From contig JANQRZ010000018.1 in assembly GCA_028284265.1 (NCBI GenBank), forward strand, positions 173,385 through 237,384: a stretch of DNA of 64,000 nt, given 5' to 3'. The position numbers and the translations under genes are program-made. The notes under the pieces were generated by a model. It saw nothing but the letters and a program-made list of their open reading frames with translations. It was not told where the DNA came from and made no database searches. Shown in pieces: positions 8,094-15,358 of the stretch. Source of the stretch: Rhodothermales bacterium (GTDB taxonomy: Bacteria; Bacteroidota; Rhodothermia; Rhodothermales; JANQRZ01). Every line of letters starts with the position of its first letter. Positions within the stretch are counted from its first letter, which is position 1.

Positions 8094-8152
8094 GCTATTG
8101 GCTTTTAGCTCTCAGCCCAGAAGCTAAAAGCCAATAGCTAACAGCCAATAGC
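8094..8152. repeat. Palindromic repeat of the GCTATTGGCTTTTAGCT type between pheS and pheT
   Basis: Left arm GCTATTGGCTTTTAGCT (8094-8110), an 11-base loop, and the perfect complementary arm AGCTAAAAGCCAATAGC (8122-8138), then a partial third arm GCCAATAGC (8144-8152). The 17-bp stem is more AT-rich than the surroundings. Elements with this wording recur as intergenic repeats in diverse bacteria (recalled). It fills nearly the whole 72-base pheS-pheT gap and ends 6 bases before the pheT ATG. Confidence 0.85.
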
Positions 8153-8158
8153 ATCCCT

Positions 8159-10642
8159 ATGAACATCTCCACCAACTGGCTCGCCGACTACGTCGAGCAC
8201 GACCTCTCGCCCGACGCCCTCGCCGACGTGCTGACGATGCTCGGCCTGGAGGTCGAGTCCGTCGAAACGCACGGGCGCGACCTCACGGGCGTCGTCGTCG
8301 GACACGTCCTCGACACGCGGCCACACCCGAACGCCGACCGGCTGACGCTCTGCGACGTAGACCTCGGCGGCGAGTCGCCGGTGCAGATCGTCTGCGGCGC
8401 ACCGAACGTGGCGGCCGGGCAGAAGGTGCCAGTCGCGACGGTCGGCACGACGCTGATGCTGCCCTCGCGCAAGACGGGCGAGCTAGAGCCGGTCACGCTC
8501 AGCAAAGCCAAGCTGCGCGGCGAAGAGTCGAGCGGGATGATCTGCGCCGAAGACGAACTCGGCCTCGGTACCGACCATGACGGCATCATGGTGTTGGACG
8601 CCGATGCACCCGTTGGCCAGCCGTTCGCGCAGTACCTCGCCGAGCGCGGTCGGACGACCAGCGACTCGGTCCTCGACATCGCCATCACCCCGAACCGCCC
8701 CGATGCGGTGAGCCACCTCGGCGTGGCGCGCGACGTGGCGGCAGTCGTGGACACTTTGCTCACACGACCCGAGATCGAGATTCCACAGCCCGGCGGTGAG
8801 GCGGCAGAAATGGTGCCGGTCGAGATCGAAGCGCCGGAGGTCTGCCACCGGTTCGTCGGGATGATCGTGCGCGGCGTGACGGTCGGCGAGTCGCCGGACT
8901 GGCTCAAGGTCCGGCTCGAAGCCATCGGCCTCCGCCCGCGCAACAACGTGGTCGATATCACCAACTACGTGATGATGGAATCGGGGCAGCCGCTCCACGC
9001 CTACGATCTCGACAAAGTCGCCGGGCCGCGCTTCGTCGTCCGCGAGGCCACCCCTGAGGAGAAGCTGACCACGCTCGACGACAAAGAGCGTACGCTTCCC
9101 ACCGGGACCGTCGTCGTCGCCGACGCCGACGGGGCCTCCGGCATCGCAGGCGTGATGGGCGGAGCCGACTCCGAGATTTCCGAGTCCACCACGACCGTCT
9201 TCATCGAGGGCGCGTATTGGGACCCGGTGACGATCCGCAAGACCGCAAAGGCGCTCGGGATGCAGACTGACGCCTCGTACCGCTTCGAGCGCGGCGTGGA
9301 CACCGAGGGGCAGCCGTGGGCCGTCGCCCGCGCCGCGCACCTGACGGCAGAGTTGGGTGGCGGCGAGATCGTGCCCGGCCTGATCGATGCGCGCCCGGTC
9401 GTGCCGGAGCCGCGCGAGGTGACGCTCCGCCCATCGCGCCTCACCCGCATCCTCGGTACCGAGATTCCCGTCGACGAAGTCAAGCGCCTGCTCACAGCCA
9501 TCGGCTTCGAGATCGGCGATGCCAGCGTGGACAACCCTGACGCCGGTTTGAACGTCGTCGTGCCGACGTTTCGCCCGGACATCGAGCGCGAGATCGACGC
9601 GATCGAGGAGGTCGCCCGGCTGTGGGGCTTCGACCGCGTACCGACGCCGGAAGCGACCGCTGTACCCTACGCCCCGCCGCACCCAGACCGAGCCGCGCAG
9701 CTTCGAGAGAGCGTGCGCAGCCACCTCGTCGGTTTGGGCTTCCGCGAGTTGTACACCAATAGCCTCATCCCTGCCCCCGTCGCCGAGGCGTTCGCCGACG
9801 CCGAACTCGTAGGCGTCGAGATGGAGTCGGTGGAGACGGTCAACGCGATCAGCCGAGAGATGAACGCGCTCCGCCCGAGCCTCCTCCCCGGCCTGCTCGG
9901 CGCGATGAGCTACAACCAGAACCGCGACGCAGGCGCGCTCCGCTTCTTCGAGTTCGGGCACGTCTACGGCCGCGCCGACGATCCGGCGAACGCCATCGAG
10001 GGCTATCACGAGCACACGTCGCTGATCCTCGGCATGAGCGGCCCGGCCCAGATGAGCGGAGGCGACCAGAACGAGCGCGGTACGGACTTCTTCGACCTCA
10101 AAGGCGTCGTCGAGCATCTGCTCCGCTCGCTCGGCATTGCGAGCATCGAAGAAGTAGCCGGACTAGAAGCCAACGAGCGGACGGCCTACCGCCTATTCCT
10201 CGATTACAACGGCCAGCGCCTCGGCGTGATCGCCCGCACATCGGACGCGCTCGGCGACACGTCGGACCTGCAAGAGCCGGTCTACTTTGCAGAGCTAGAC
10301 TGGGATACGCTCTCGGCGCTTCTGACCAGCCAGCCGCCGACACGCTACACGCCAATCTCCCGTGCCCCTGCCGTGGACCGCGACCTCGCGGTGATCGTCG
10401 GGAAAACCGCCCCCGTAGGCCCACTGCTCTCAGCGATCCGTGAGGCGGGCGGAGACCTCCTCCAAAGCGCCCGCGTATTCGACCTCTACGAAGGCGATCG
10501 CATCGAGGCCGACAAGAAAAGCATCGCTTTCGCTCTCCGGTTCGGGGCCGACAAGACGCTGACAGACAAAGTCATCGACAAGCGCGTTCGCGCCATCGTG
10601 GACCGCCTCGGACGCGACCACGGCGCGCAGCTTCGGCAGTGA
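8159..10642 (+). CDS. pheT: Phenylalanine--tRNA ligase beta subunit
   Basis: 827 aa, the long bacterial form. In order: MNISTNWLADYV start, an EMAP/tRNA-binding domain (about 40-155; VVVGHVLDTRPHPNADRL, QIVCGAPNVAAGQKVPVA), the B3/B4 editing region (about 210-390; RPRNNVVDITNYVM, GIAGVMGG), the B5 domain (about 420-495; PTFRPDIEREIDAIEEVAR), the catalytic-like core, and a C-terminal FDX-ACB domain (about 735-827; PAVDRDLAVIV...DKRVRAIVDRL). It pairs with PheS; B3/B4 hydrolyses Tyr-tRNA-Phe. Any messenger covering both genes must pass through the palindrome just upstream. Confidence 0.96.
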   Translation: MNISTNWLADYVEHDLSPDALADVLTMLGLEVESVETHGRDLTGVVVGHVLDTRPHPNADRLTLCDVDLGGESPVQIVCGAPNVAAGQKVPVATVGTTLMLPSRKTGELEPVTLSKAKLRGEESSGMICAEDELGLGTDHDGIMVLDADAPVGQPFAQYLAERGRTTSDSVLDIAITPNRPDAVSHLGVARDVAAVVDTLLTRPEIEIPQPGGEAAEMVPVEIEAPEVCHRFVGMIVRGVTVGESPDWLKVRLEAIGLRPRNNVVDITNYVMMESGQPLHAYDLDKVAGPRFVVREATPEEKLTTLDDKERTLPTGTVVVADADGASGIAGVMGGADSEISESTTTVFIEGAYWDPVTIRKTAKALGMQTDASYRFERGVDTEGQPWAVARAAHLTAELGGGEIVPGLIDARPVVPEPREVTLRPSRLTRILGTEIPVDEVKRLLTAIGFEIGDASVDNPDAGLNVVVPTFRPDIEREIDAIEEVARLWGFDRVPTPEATAVPYAPPHPDRAAQLRESVRSHLVGLGFRELYTNSLIPAPVAEAFADAELVGVEMESVETVNAISREMNALRPSLLPGLLGAMSYNQNRDAGALRFFEFGHVYGRADDPANAIEGYHEHTSLILGMSGPAQMSGGDQNERGTDFFDLKGVVEHLLRSLGIASIEEVAGLEANERTAYRLFLDYNGQRLGVIARTSDALGDTSDLQEPVYFAELDWDTLSALLTSQPPTRYTPISRAPAVDRDLAVIVGKTAPVGPLLSAIREAGGDLLQSARVFDLYEGDRIEADKKSIAFALRFGADKTLTDKVIDKRVRAIVDRLGRDHGAQLRQ

Positions 10643-10690
10643 TGAGGCCGACACCAACCGTATATTCCGCAAGACCTTTTCCTGCTTCCC

Positions 10691-10999
10691 ATGAGCACGC
10701 CTCCTCCCCCTCCTGACGCCTCAGGCCACGGCCTGCGCGCCCTCGAAACGCTGCGCGAGCGAATCGAACAGGCCGCCGCCGAACTCACCCGGCTCCGCGA
10801 CGAAAACGCCCGGCTCGCGGACCGGGTCGAGGAGTTGGCCGAACTCACGGGCGATGCCGCTGGCGTCACCATCGAGGGCGAACCTGCCGCGCTACGCGAG
10901 CAGGTGGAAGGCTTCATCGACGCCATCGACCGGATGCTCGCCGAGCCGTCGCCCGATGAGGCTGCGTCCGACAGTAGTCCCAACGGCTCTTCCGACTAA
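10691..10999 (+). CDS. Small coiled-coil protein upstream of zapA (ZapB-like)
   Basis: A 102-aa protein with a Pro-rich start and a heptad-rich segment at about 20-55 (LETLRERIEQAAAELTRLRDENARLADRVEEL) predicting a coiled coil, then an acidic Ser-rich tail. It precedes zapA by 11 bases and is clearly cotranscribed. Small coiled-coil proteins are often encoded beside zapA, and a division-related partner role is an inference. No family name can be asserted from sequence. Confidence 0.7.
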   Translation: MSTPPPPPDASGHGLRALETLRERIEQAAAELTRLRDENARLADRVEELAELTGDAAGVTIEGEPAALREQVEGFIDAIDRMLAEPSPDEAASDSSPNGSSD

Positions 11000-11010
11000 T
11001 ACACCCCGTC

Positions 11011-11301
11011 ATGCCCCAGACCTCCCTCCGTGTCGAAATTCTCGGGCACGAGTATCCACTACGCGTCGACGAAGCCGACGAAGCATTCACCCGCGAGGTC
11101 GCGGCCTACGTGGACGAGCGGATGCAGTCATTCCGCAACGACGTGCCGGGCGTCTCGGACATGACCCACGCCGTCCTGAGCGCGCTCGCGATTGCCGAGG
11201 AATTGCACCTCGCGTGGGGCGAACTGGAGCGCCTCCGTTCTGCCGTCAGCGCCGACGTGGAGACCCTCACGACACACCTCGACACCGCCCTCGCCGAGTA
11301 G
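11011..11301 (+). CDS. zapA: Cell division protein ZapA
   Basis: 96 aa, typical ZapA length. The globular N-terminal half reads SLRVEILGHEYPLRVDE...FTREVAAYVDERMQ, followed by VLSALAIAEELH (about 54-65) and a C-terminal coiled coil (LERLRSAVSADVETL). ZapA bundles and stabilises FtsZ filaments at the division ring. Downstream lie a probable structured RNA and rny, the zapA-6S-rny arrangement I recall from Bacteroidota-related genomes. Confidence 0.88.
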   Translation: MPQTSLRVEILGHEYPLRVDEADEAFTREVAAYVDERMQSFRNDVPGVSDMTHAVLSALAIAEELHLAWGELERLRSAVSADVETLTTHLDTALAE

Positions 11302-11357
11302 CGGCCTTTCAACGAATCCAGAAGAAGTCGCTGGAACTCCGGCCCGCTGTTGCCAGA

Positions 11358-11585
11358 TATAAGGGCCGTGCTTGCCACCCGCGCAGACCGGGCCTCCGGG
11401 GCGTGTTTGGGGCAGCATCCCATCACCGGTCTGCAGCTCCTGTTATAGGAAGCCTTACACCGAGAAAAATGGGAGCCATCCTTCGGATCTGACCTCCAGG
11501 CCTCACGCCGACCTTGCGTCGGTGCCCCCAGCGCCTCGCGCTGGAACGGTGGAAGGAGCGAGGGTCTGAGCGGCACCCACCGTGT
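11358..11585 (+). ncRNA. ssrS: Probable 6S RNA (SsrS) between zapA and rny
   Basis: There is no supported ORF in the 410-base gap 11302-11711. A -10-like TATAAG (11358-11363) precedes a segment whose ends pair: CGCGCAGACC (11380-11389) with GGTCTGAGCG (11563-11572), 9 of 10 positions, extended outward by GTGC/GCAC. The transcript would be about 215 nt with a long closing stem and internal loops, consistent with 6S RNA, which mimics an open promoter to sequester sigma-70-type RNA polymerase. The location beside zapA matches the classic ssrS position. The RNA start given is the promoter box; the mature 5' end would be near 11370. It is not tmRNA, RNase P RNA or SRP RNA, whose signature sequences are absent. 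Confidence 0.5.
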
Positions 11586-11661
11586 TATGAAGAGGCTTCT
11601 TCATACACCGCGCTGTAGGCTGGTGTCCTTTTCGGTGCAGCACCACGGGTGCCCGCGCCAG

Positions 11662-11694
11662 CGCCCCGGAGGCGGTTCCTTCCGGGGCGTTTTT
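11662..11694 (+). terminator. Intrinsic terminator immediately before rny
   Basis: A perfect 9-bp stem CGCCCCGGA (11662-11670) / TCCGGGGCG (11681-11689) with a 10-base loop is followed by TTTTT. It ends 17 bases before the rny ATG. It could terminate the upstream ncRNA or act as an attenuator of rny, since no promoter fits between it and rny. A second hairpin, TATGAAGA/TCTTCATA, lies at 11586-11605. Confidence 0.75.
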
Positions 11695-11711
11695 GTACGT
11701 CCTTTCTCCTC

Positions 11712-13406
11712 ATGCTCCTCTCCCCTCTCCTGCTGGCCGCTGCTATCCTCGTCGCCCTCGGCGTCGGGGTTGTGCTGGGGCGATGGCTGTGGACGGGACA
11801 AGCCGGGCGACGGCTCGAGGAGGCCGCCCGCGAGGCCGAGGCGGTGATCGAGCAGGCGCAGCAGGAAGCCGACACCTTCCGGCAACAGCATGTCGTCGCA
11901 GCCCGCGAGACGTTGGAGACAGAACGACGACGCCTTGACGAACAGACGGCGGACCGGCAGGCCAAGCACCAGCGCATCCGCCAGAAGCTCGACGCGCGGC
12001 AGGAAAAGCTGGCGCGCCGGGCGAAGCGCAGCGCCAAACGCGAGGCCGCCGCCAAGAAAGCGCTCGATGCGGTCGAAGCCCTTCAGCTTGAAGCCGAGCG
12101 CCGCCGCGCCGAGGCAGAAGAACTCCGGGCGAGTGTGCAGAAACTCGCCGGAGCCGTTGGCAGCCGCCAGCAAGCATTGGCGTCACGCGAGCAGGACGTG
12201 GACGAACTCGAAGAAACCCTCGCGGCAAAGCATGACCGGCTGGACCGACTCATCGGCGACCACATCCGCAAGCTCGAAAGCGTCACCGGCATCTCGAAGC
12301 AGGAAGCCCTCGAACGGCTCGTCGAGGAGCTAGAGAACGAAGCCAAGCTCGAAGCCGCCGCCGCCATCAAGGAAATCCGCGACGAAGCCCGGATGACCGC
12401 TAACCGCGAGGCGCGCAAAGTCGTCCTCACCGCGATCCAGCGCACCGCCGCCAACCACGCCGTCGAGCACACGGTCTCGCTCGTCCAGATTCAGAGCGAC
12501 GACATGAAGGGCCGCATCATCGGGCGCGAGGGCCGCAACATCCGGGCGTTCGAGGCCGCTACAGGCGTCGAGGTGATCGTAGACGAAACACCCGAAGCGG
12601 TGCTGCTGTCCGGCTTCGACCCGGTTCGACGTGAGATCGCCCGCCTCTCGATGGTCCGGCTGGTCCAGGACGGGCGCATCCACCCGGCTCGGATCGAAGA
12701 GGTCGTTGACAAAACGCGCGGCGAGATCGAAGACGAGGTCATCGAGGCAGGCGAAGAGGCCGCCATCAAACTTGGCCTTCATGGTCTCCATGCCGAACTG
12801 ATCCGCCTCGTCGGGCGGATGAAGTACCGCTTCAGCTACGGCCAAAACCTGCTCGCCCACTCCATCGAGGTCGCCCAACTCGCCTCGCTCATGGCGGCGG
12901 AGCTCGACCTCGACCCGCGCAAGGCGCGCCGGGCCGGACTCCTGCACGACATCGGCAAGGTGGTTGAGGGCGAACTCGAAAGCCCGCACGCGATCGTCGG
13001 GATGGAACTGGCCCAGCGCTACAAGGAGCACCCCGAAGTCTGTAACGCGGTCGGTGCCCACCACGACGAGATCGAGATGACGACGCCCCTCGCCCCCATC
13101 GTGCAGGCCGCCGATGCCATCAGCGGGGCGCGGCCCGGTGCTCGCCGCGAAGGACTGGACCACTACATCCAGCGCATCAAAGCGCTCGAAGACCTCGCCG
13201 CCGACTTCGACGGTGTCCAGCGGACCTACGCCATCCAAGCCGGACGCGAAGTCCGCGTCATCGTCAACCACGACCTCGTGAGCGACGCACGAGCCGATCA
13301 GATGGCGCGCGACATCTCGAAAAAGATCGAGCATGACCTCCACTATCCCGGTCAGGTGAAGGTGACAGTGATCCGCGAAGTCCGCAGTATCGCCTACGCG
13401 AAATAG
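11712..13406 (+). CDS. rny: Ribonuclease Y
   Basis: 564 aa from ATG 11712, chosen because it places the membrane anchor (residues 1-25, [18 protein letters not shown]) at the N-terminus; the 21 codons upstream overlap the terminator. A long coiled coil follows (about 30-200), then a KH domain (about 215-280; [24 protein letters not shown]) and an HD domain with GLLHDIGK (about 413-420) and AHHDE. RNase Y is a membrane-anchored endoribonuclease starting mRNA decay. Unusually, its translation start follows a strong terminator directly. Confidence 0.95.
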   Translation: MLLSPLLLAAAILVALGVGVVLGRWLWTGQAGRRLEEAAREAEAVIEQAQQEADTFRQQHVVAARETLETERRRLDEQTADRQAKHQRIRQKLDARQEKLARRAKRSAKREAAAKKALDAVEALQLEAERRRAEAEELRASVQKLAGAVGSRQQALASREQDVDELEETLAAKHDRLDRLIGDHIRKLESVTGISKQEALERLVEELENEAKLEAAAAIKEIRDEARMTANREARKVVLTAIQRTAANHAVEHTVSLVQIQSDDMKGRIIGREGRNIRAFEAATGVEVIVDETPEAVLLSGFDPVRREIARLSMVRLVQDGRIHPARIEEVVDKTRGEIEDEVIEAGEEAAIKLGLHGLHAELIRLVGRMKYRFSYGQNLLAHSIEVAQLASLMAAELDLDPRKARRAGLLHDIGKVVEGELESPHAIVGMELAQRYKEHPEVCNAVGAHHDEIEMTTPLAPIVQAADAISGARPGARREGLDHYIQRIKALEDLAADFDGVQRTYAIQAGREVRVIVNHDLVSDARADQMARDISKKIEHDLHYPGQVKVTVIREVRSIAYAK

Positions 13407-13620
13407 GCGACGCGCACAACGGTGGGCCGAGCGTGCTTCACGCGTAGCGTTCGGGGCGCACGCCCCCCTGATGTAGCGGAGGCGACTCCATTGCCGCGCT
13501 AGCATCTCGCATGCTCTGAATTATTCTTCGTGGCGCTATTGACATATCCTATTATCAGGATTTCATTTACGAAGAGACTCCGCCAATCCTACGCTACTTC
13601 CCAAACATCCCGTCAGACCT
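13407..13620 (+). other. Intergenic region before T9SS cargo
   Basis: Holds TTGACA (13548-13553) and an inverted pair ATCCT/AGGAT a few bases on, in an AT-rich patch (about 13515-13590) unlike the flanks. It may carry the promoter of the downstream secreted protein, but the -10 is unclear. No RNA or ORF is supported. Confidence 0.3.
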
Positions 13621-15207
13621 ATGACCCGGTGCGTCCTGCTTTTCCTGACCGTAGTGTTGGCTACACCCGTCTTCGCTCAGTACCGACCTGCTACCAAGGA
13701 CCTCGTCGGCAAAGACGGTGTCTTGGAGTACGCCCTCCCAACGATAGAACTTGACCGGAACGCGGTTCGGCTCCTCCGCCCCGGTGACGTTCCCGTCAGC
13801 ATCCGTCAACCCCTCCGGTCAGGGACACCCTTTGACACCCTCGCCTACTGGGACACCGAGGATGACAGCCTCTTCTTTTCCCCTCTGAGGTCCGACGACG
13901 GGATCGTAGAAATCTTCCAACGCATCACGCCCGGCGTCGGGAATGGACCGTTTGGGTCCGTGCCACCCCCCGCACTCCCGGCGATGGCTGGCCAGGCCAC
14001 CGATTTTCGTTTCTGCATCGCGGGACCCAACCCGGTTTTGGGAGACCCGGACGACGCGCTCGTCTTCGTCAAGCAGAAAGTTGAAACCGGGGACGACCTC
14101 CTCATCGCCCCGCCGTTTCCGTTCGTGTTGGTTAGTATCCCGCTGAATGAGCTTGGGATCGGGGTACCCGGCGCTCGGTGCTTCACCCTAGACCTCGTTG
14201 GTCTCAACTTTTTCTTTGAGGCGGACGAGGAGTTCTTCGGGCGCTTCTTCCTCGACGAGCGCGCCGGGAGTACGCCGAACAACGCGCGGGTCCAGTTCCT
14301 GCTTGACGATGGCGACGGCACGATCGTGGGGCCGGATGCTGCACAGCCCGGCTACTACAACCCGCCGCGCTCGGTCTATTTCGACGACCTAGCATCCGGA
14401 TACTTCTCCTTCCCGGAGCGCAATAACATGATCTTCGAAGAGTATGTCGAGTACGACACCCTACCCACCGTAGATGTAGAACTCAACGCCGCCTGTGGGT
14501 TCGTTGACACCTGCCGTTTCAGCCCCGGCGACACGCTCGTCTACACCGGCTGTCTCAAGAACAACTCAGGATCACTCAAAGAGGTCAACATCACAGTCCA
14601 GGCCTTTCCGCCCAACGGAGTACCCCGGACGACCCTCTTCCTCTCCACACCTCCCGTCTCGACTGGCCGTACCTTCTGCCGAGCCATCAGCCAGCCCATC
14701 CCGGCCAACGCGCCCCGCGGGTTCTACGCCGTGCAGGTTCTGGTGGATGACGCCGACGGGGTGGACTTCACCTACGACACCGACCACATTTTCCTGACGG
14801 TCGGGCCTCCCTCCGCCACGGCGTCCGCCCCGCCGATGCTACGCCGGGCGGACCTCCTGAACGTCGAGGCGCAGGCAGCATCCCCGGAATGGACAGCCAC
14901 AGCCCTCGGCGACTGGGGGATCGTTGAAGCCGGGGCAGCTACTGACGGCGAGACGACCGCCGCGGCCTTCCCAAACCCGTTCGCCCGTGAGACTACGATC
15001 CAGTTCACGACGACCACCGTTACCGAGGCGCGGCTCGCCATCTACGACGTGACCGGGCGCGAAGTCGCCGTCCTCGTCAACGGTACCATCGAAGCGGGGC
15101 AGCACAATGTGGCTTTCGACGCACGCGGTCTGGCGTCGGGGCTGTACGTCTACCGGCTGGAAGCGGGCACCACCGTCCAAACCGGACGTCTGACCCTGCT
15201 CCGCTAG
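13621..15207 (+). CDS. Secreted protein with T9SS type A sorting domain
   Basis: A 528-aa product. Signal peptide 1-19 (ending FA|Q). The body (20-440) has no recognised catalytic motif but looks beta-rich and has several Cys (for example ACGFVDTCRFSPGDTLVYTGC). The last ~75 residues are a T9SS type A sorting domain: AFPNPFARETTIQF, then [17 protein letters not shown] and [11 protein letters not shown] motifs. It would be exported by Sec, cross the outer membrane by type IX secretion and be attached to the surface. The other clear sorting-domain protein in the window is 40597-42207; the two CTDs are similar in wording but the bodies are not. Confidence 0.85.
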   Translation: MTRCVLLFLTVVLATPVFAQYRPATKDLVGKDGVLEYALPTIELDRNAVRLLRPGDVPVSIRQPLRSGTPFDTLAYWDTEDDSLFFSPLRSDDGIVEIFQRITPGVGNGPFGSVPPPALPAMAGQATDFRFCIAGPNPVLGDPDDALVFVKQKVETGDDLLIAPPFPFVLVSIPLNELGIGVPGARCFTLDLVGLNFFFEADEEFFGRFFLDERAGSTPNNARVQFLLDDGDGTIVGPDAAQPGYYNPPRSVYFDDLASGYFSFPERNNMIFEEYVEYDTLPTVDVELNAACGFVDTCRFSPGDTLVYTGCLKNNSGSLKEVNITVQAFPPNGVPRTTLFLSTPPVSTGRTFCRAISQPIPANAPRGFYAVQVLVDDADGVDFTYDTDHIFLTVGPPSATASAPPMLRRADLLNVEAQAASPEWTATALGDWGIVEAGAATDGETTAAAFPNPFARETTIQFTTTTVTEARLAIYDVTGREVAVLVNGTIEAGQHNVAFDARGLASGLYVYRLEAGTTVQTGRLTLLR

Positions 15208-15358
15208 ACAGGAGACGCTCGAGCGTGTGGGGTGCGCTGCCAGCGAAGCGGCGCGCCCTGCTGTGTTCGCGCACCGATGCCGGAAAAAACGGTGAACCGG
15301 GGGTTTAAGCGCGGTTTATGCGTATGCTCCGGGTCACCCTCCGCCTAGCTCAACGGTT

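Noticed and set aside
8483..10117. Long minus-strand ORF (544 codons) across pheT
   Set aside because: Antisense to a certain gene; His/Arg/Asp-rich translation without motifs, typical of the complement of GC-rich codons.
11302..11711. tmRNA, RNase P RNA or SRP RNA in the zapA-rny gap
   Set aside because: The conserved ends and core sequences of each are absent; 6S RNA fits position and length better.
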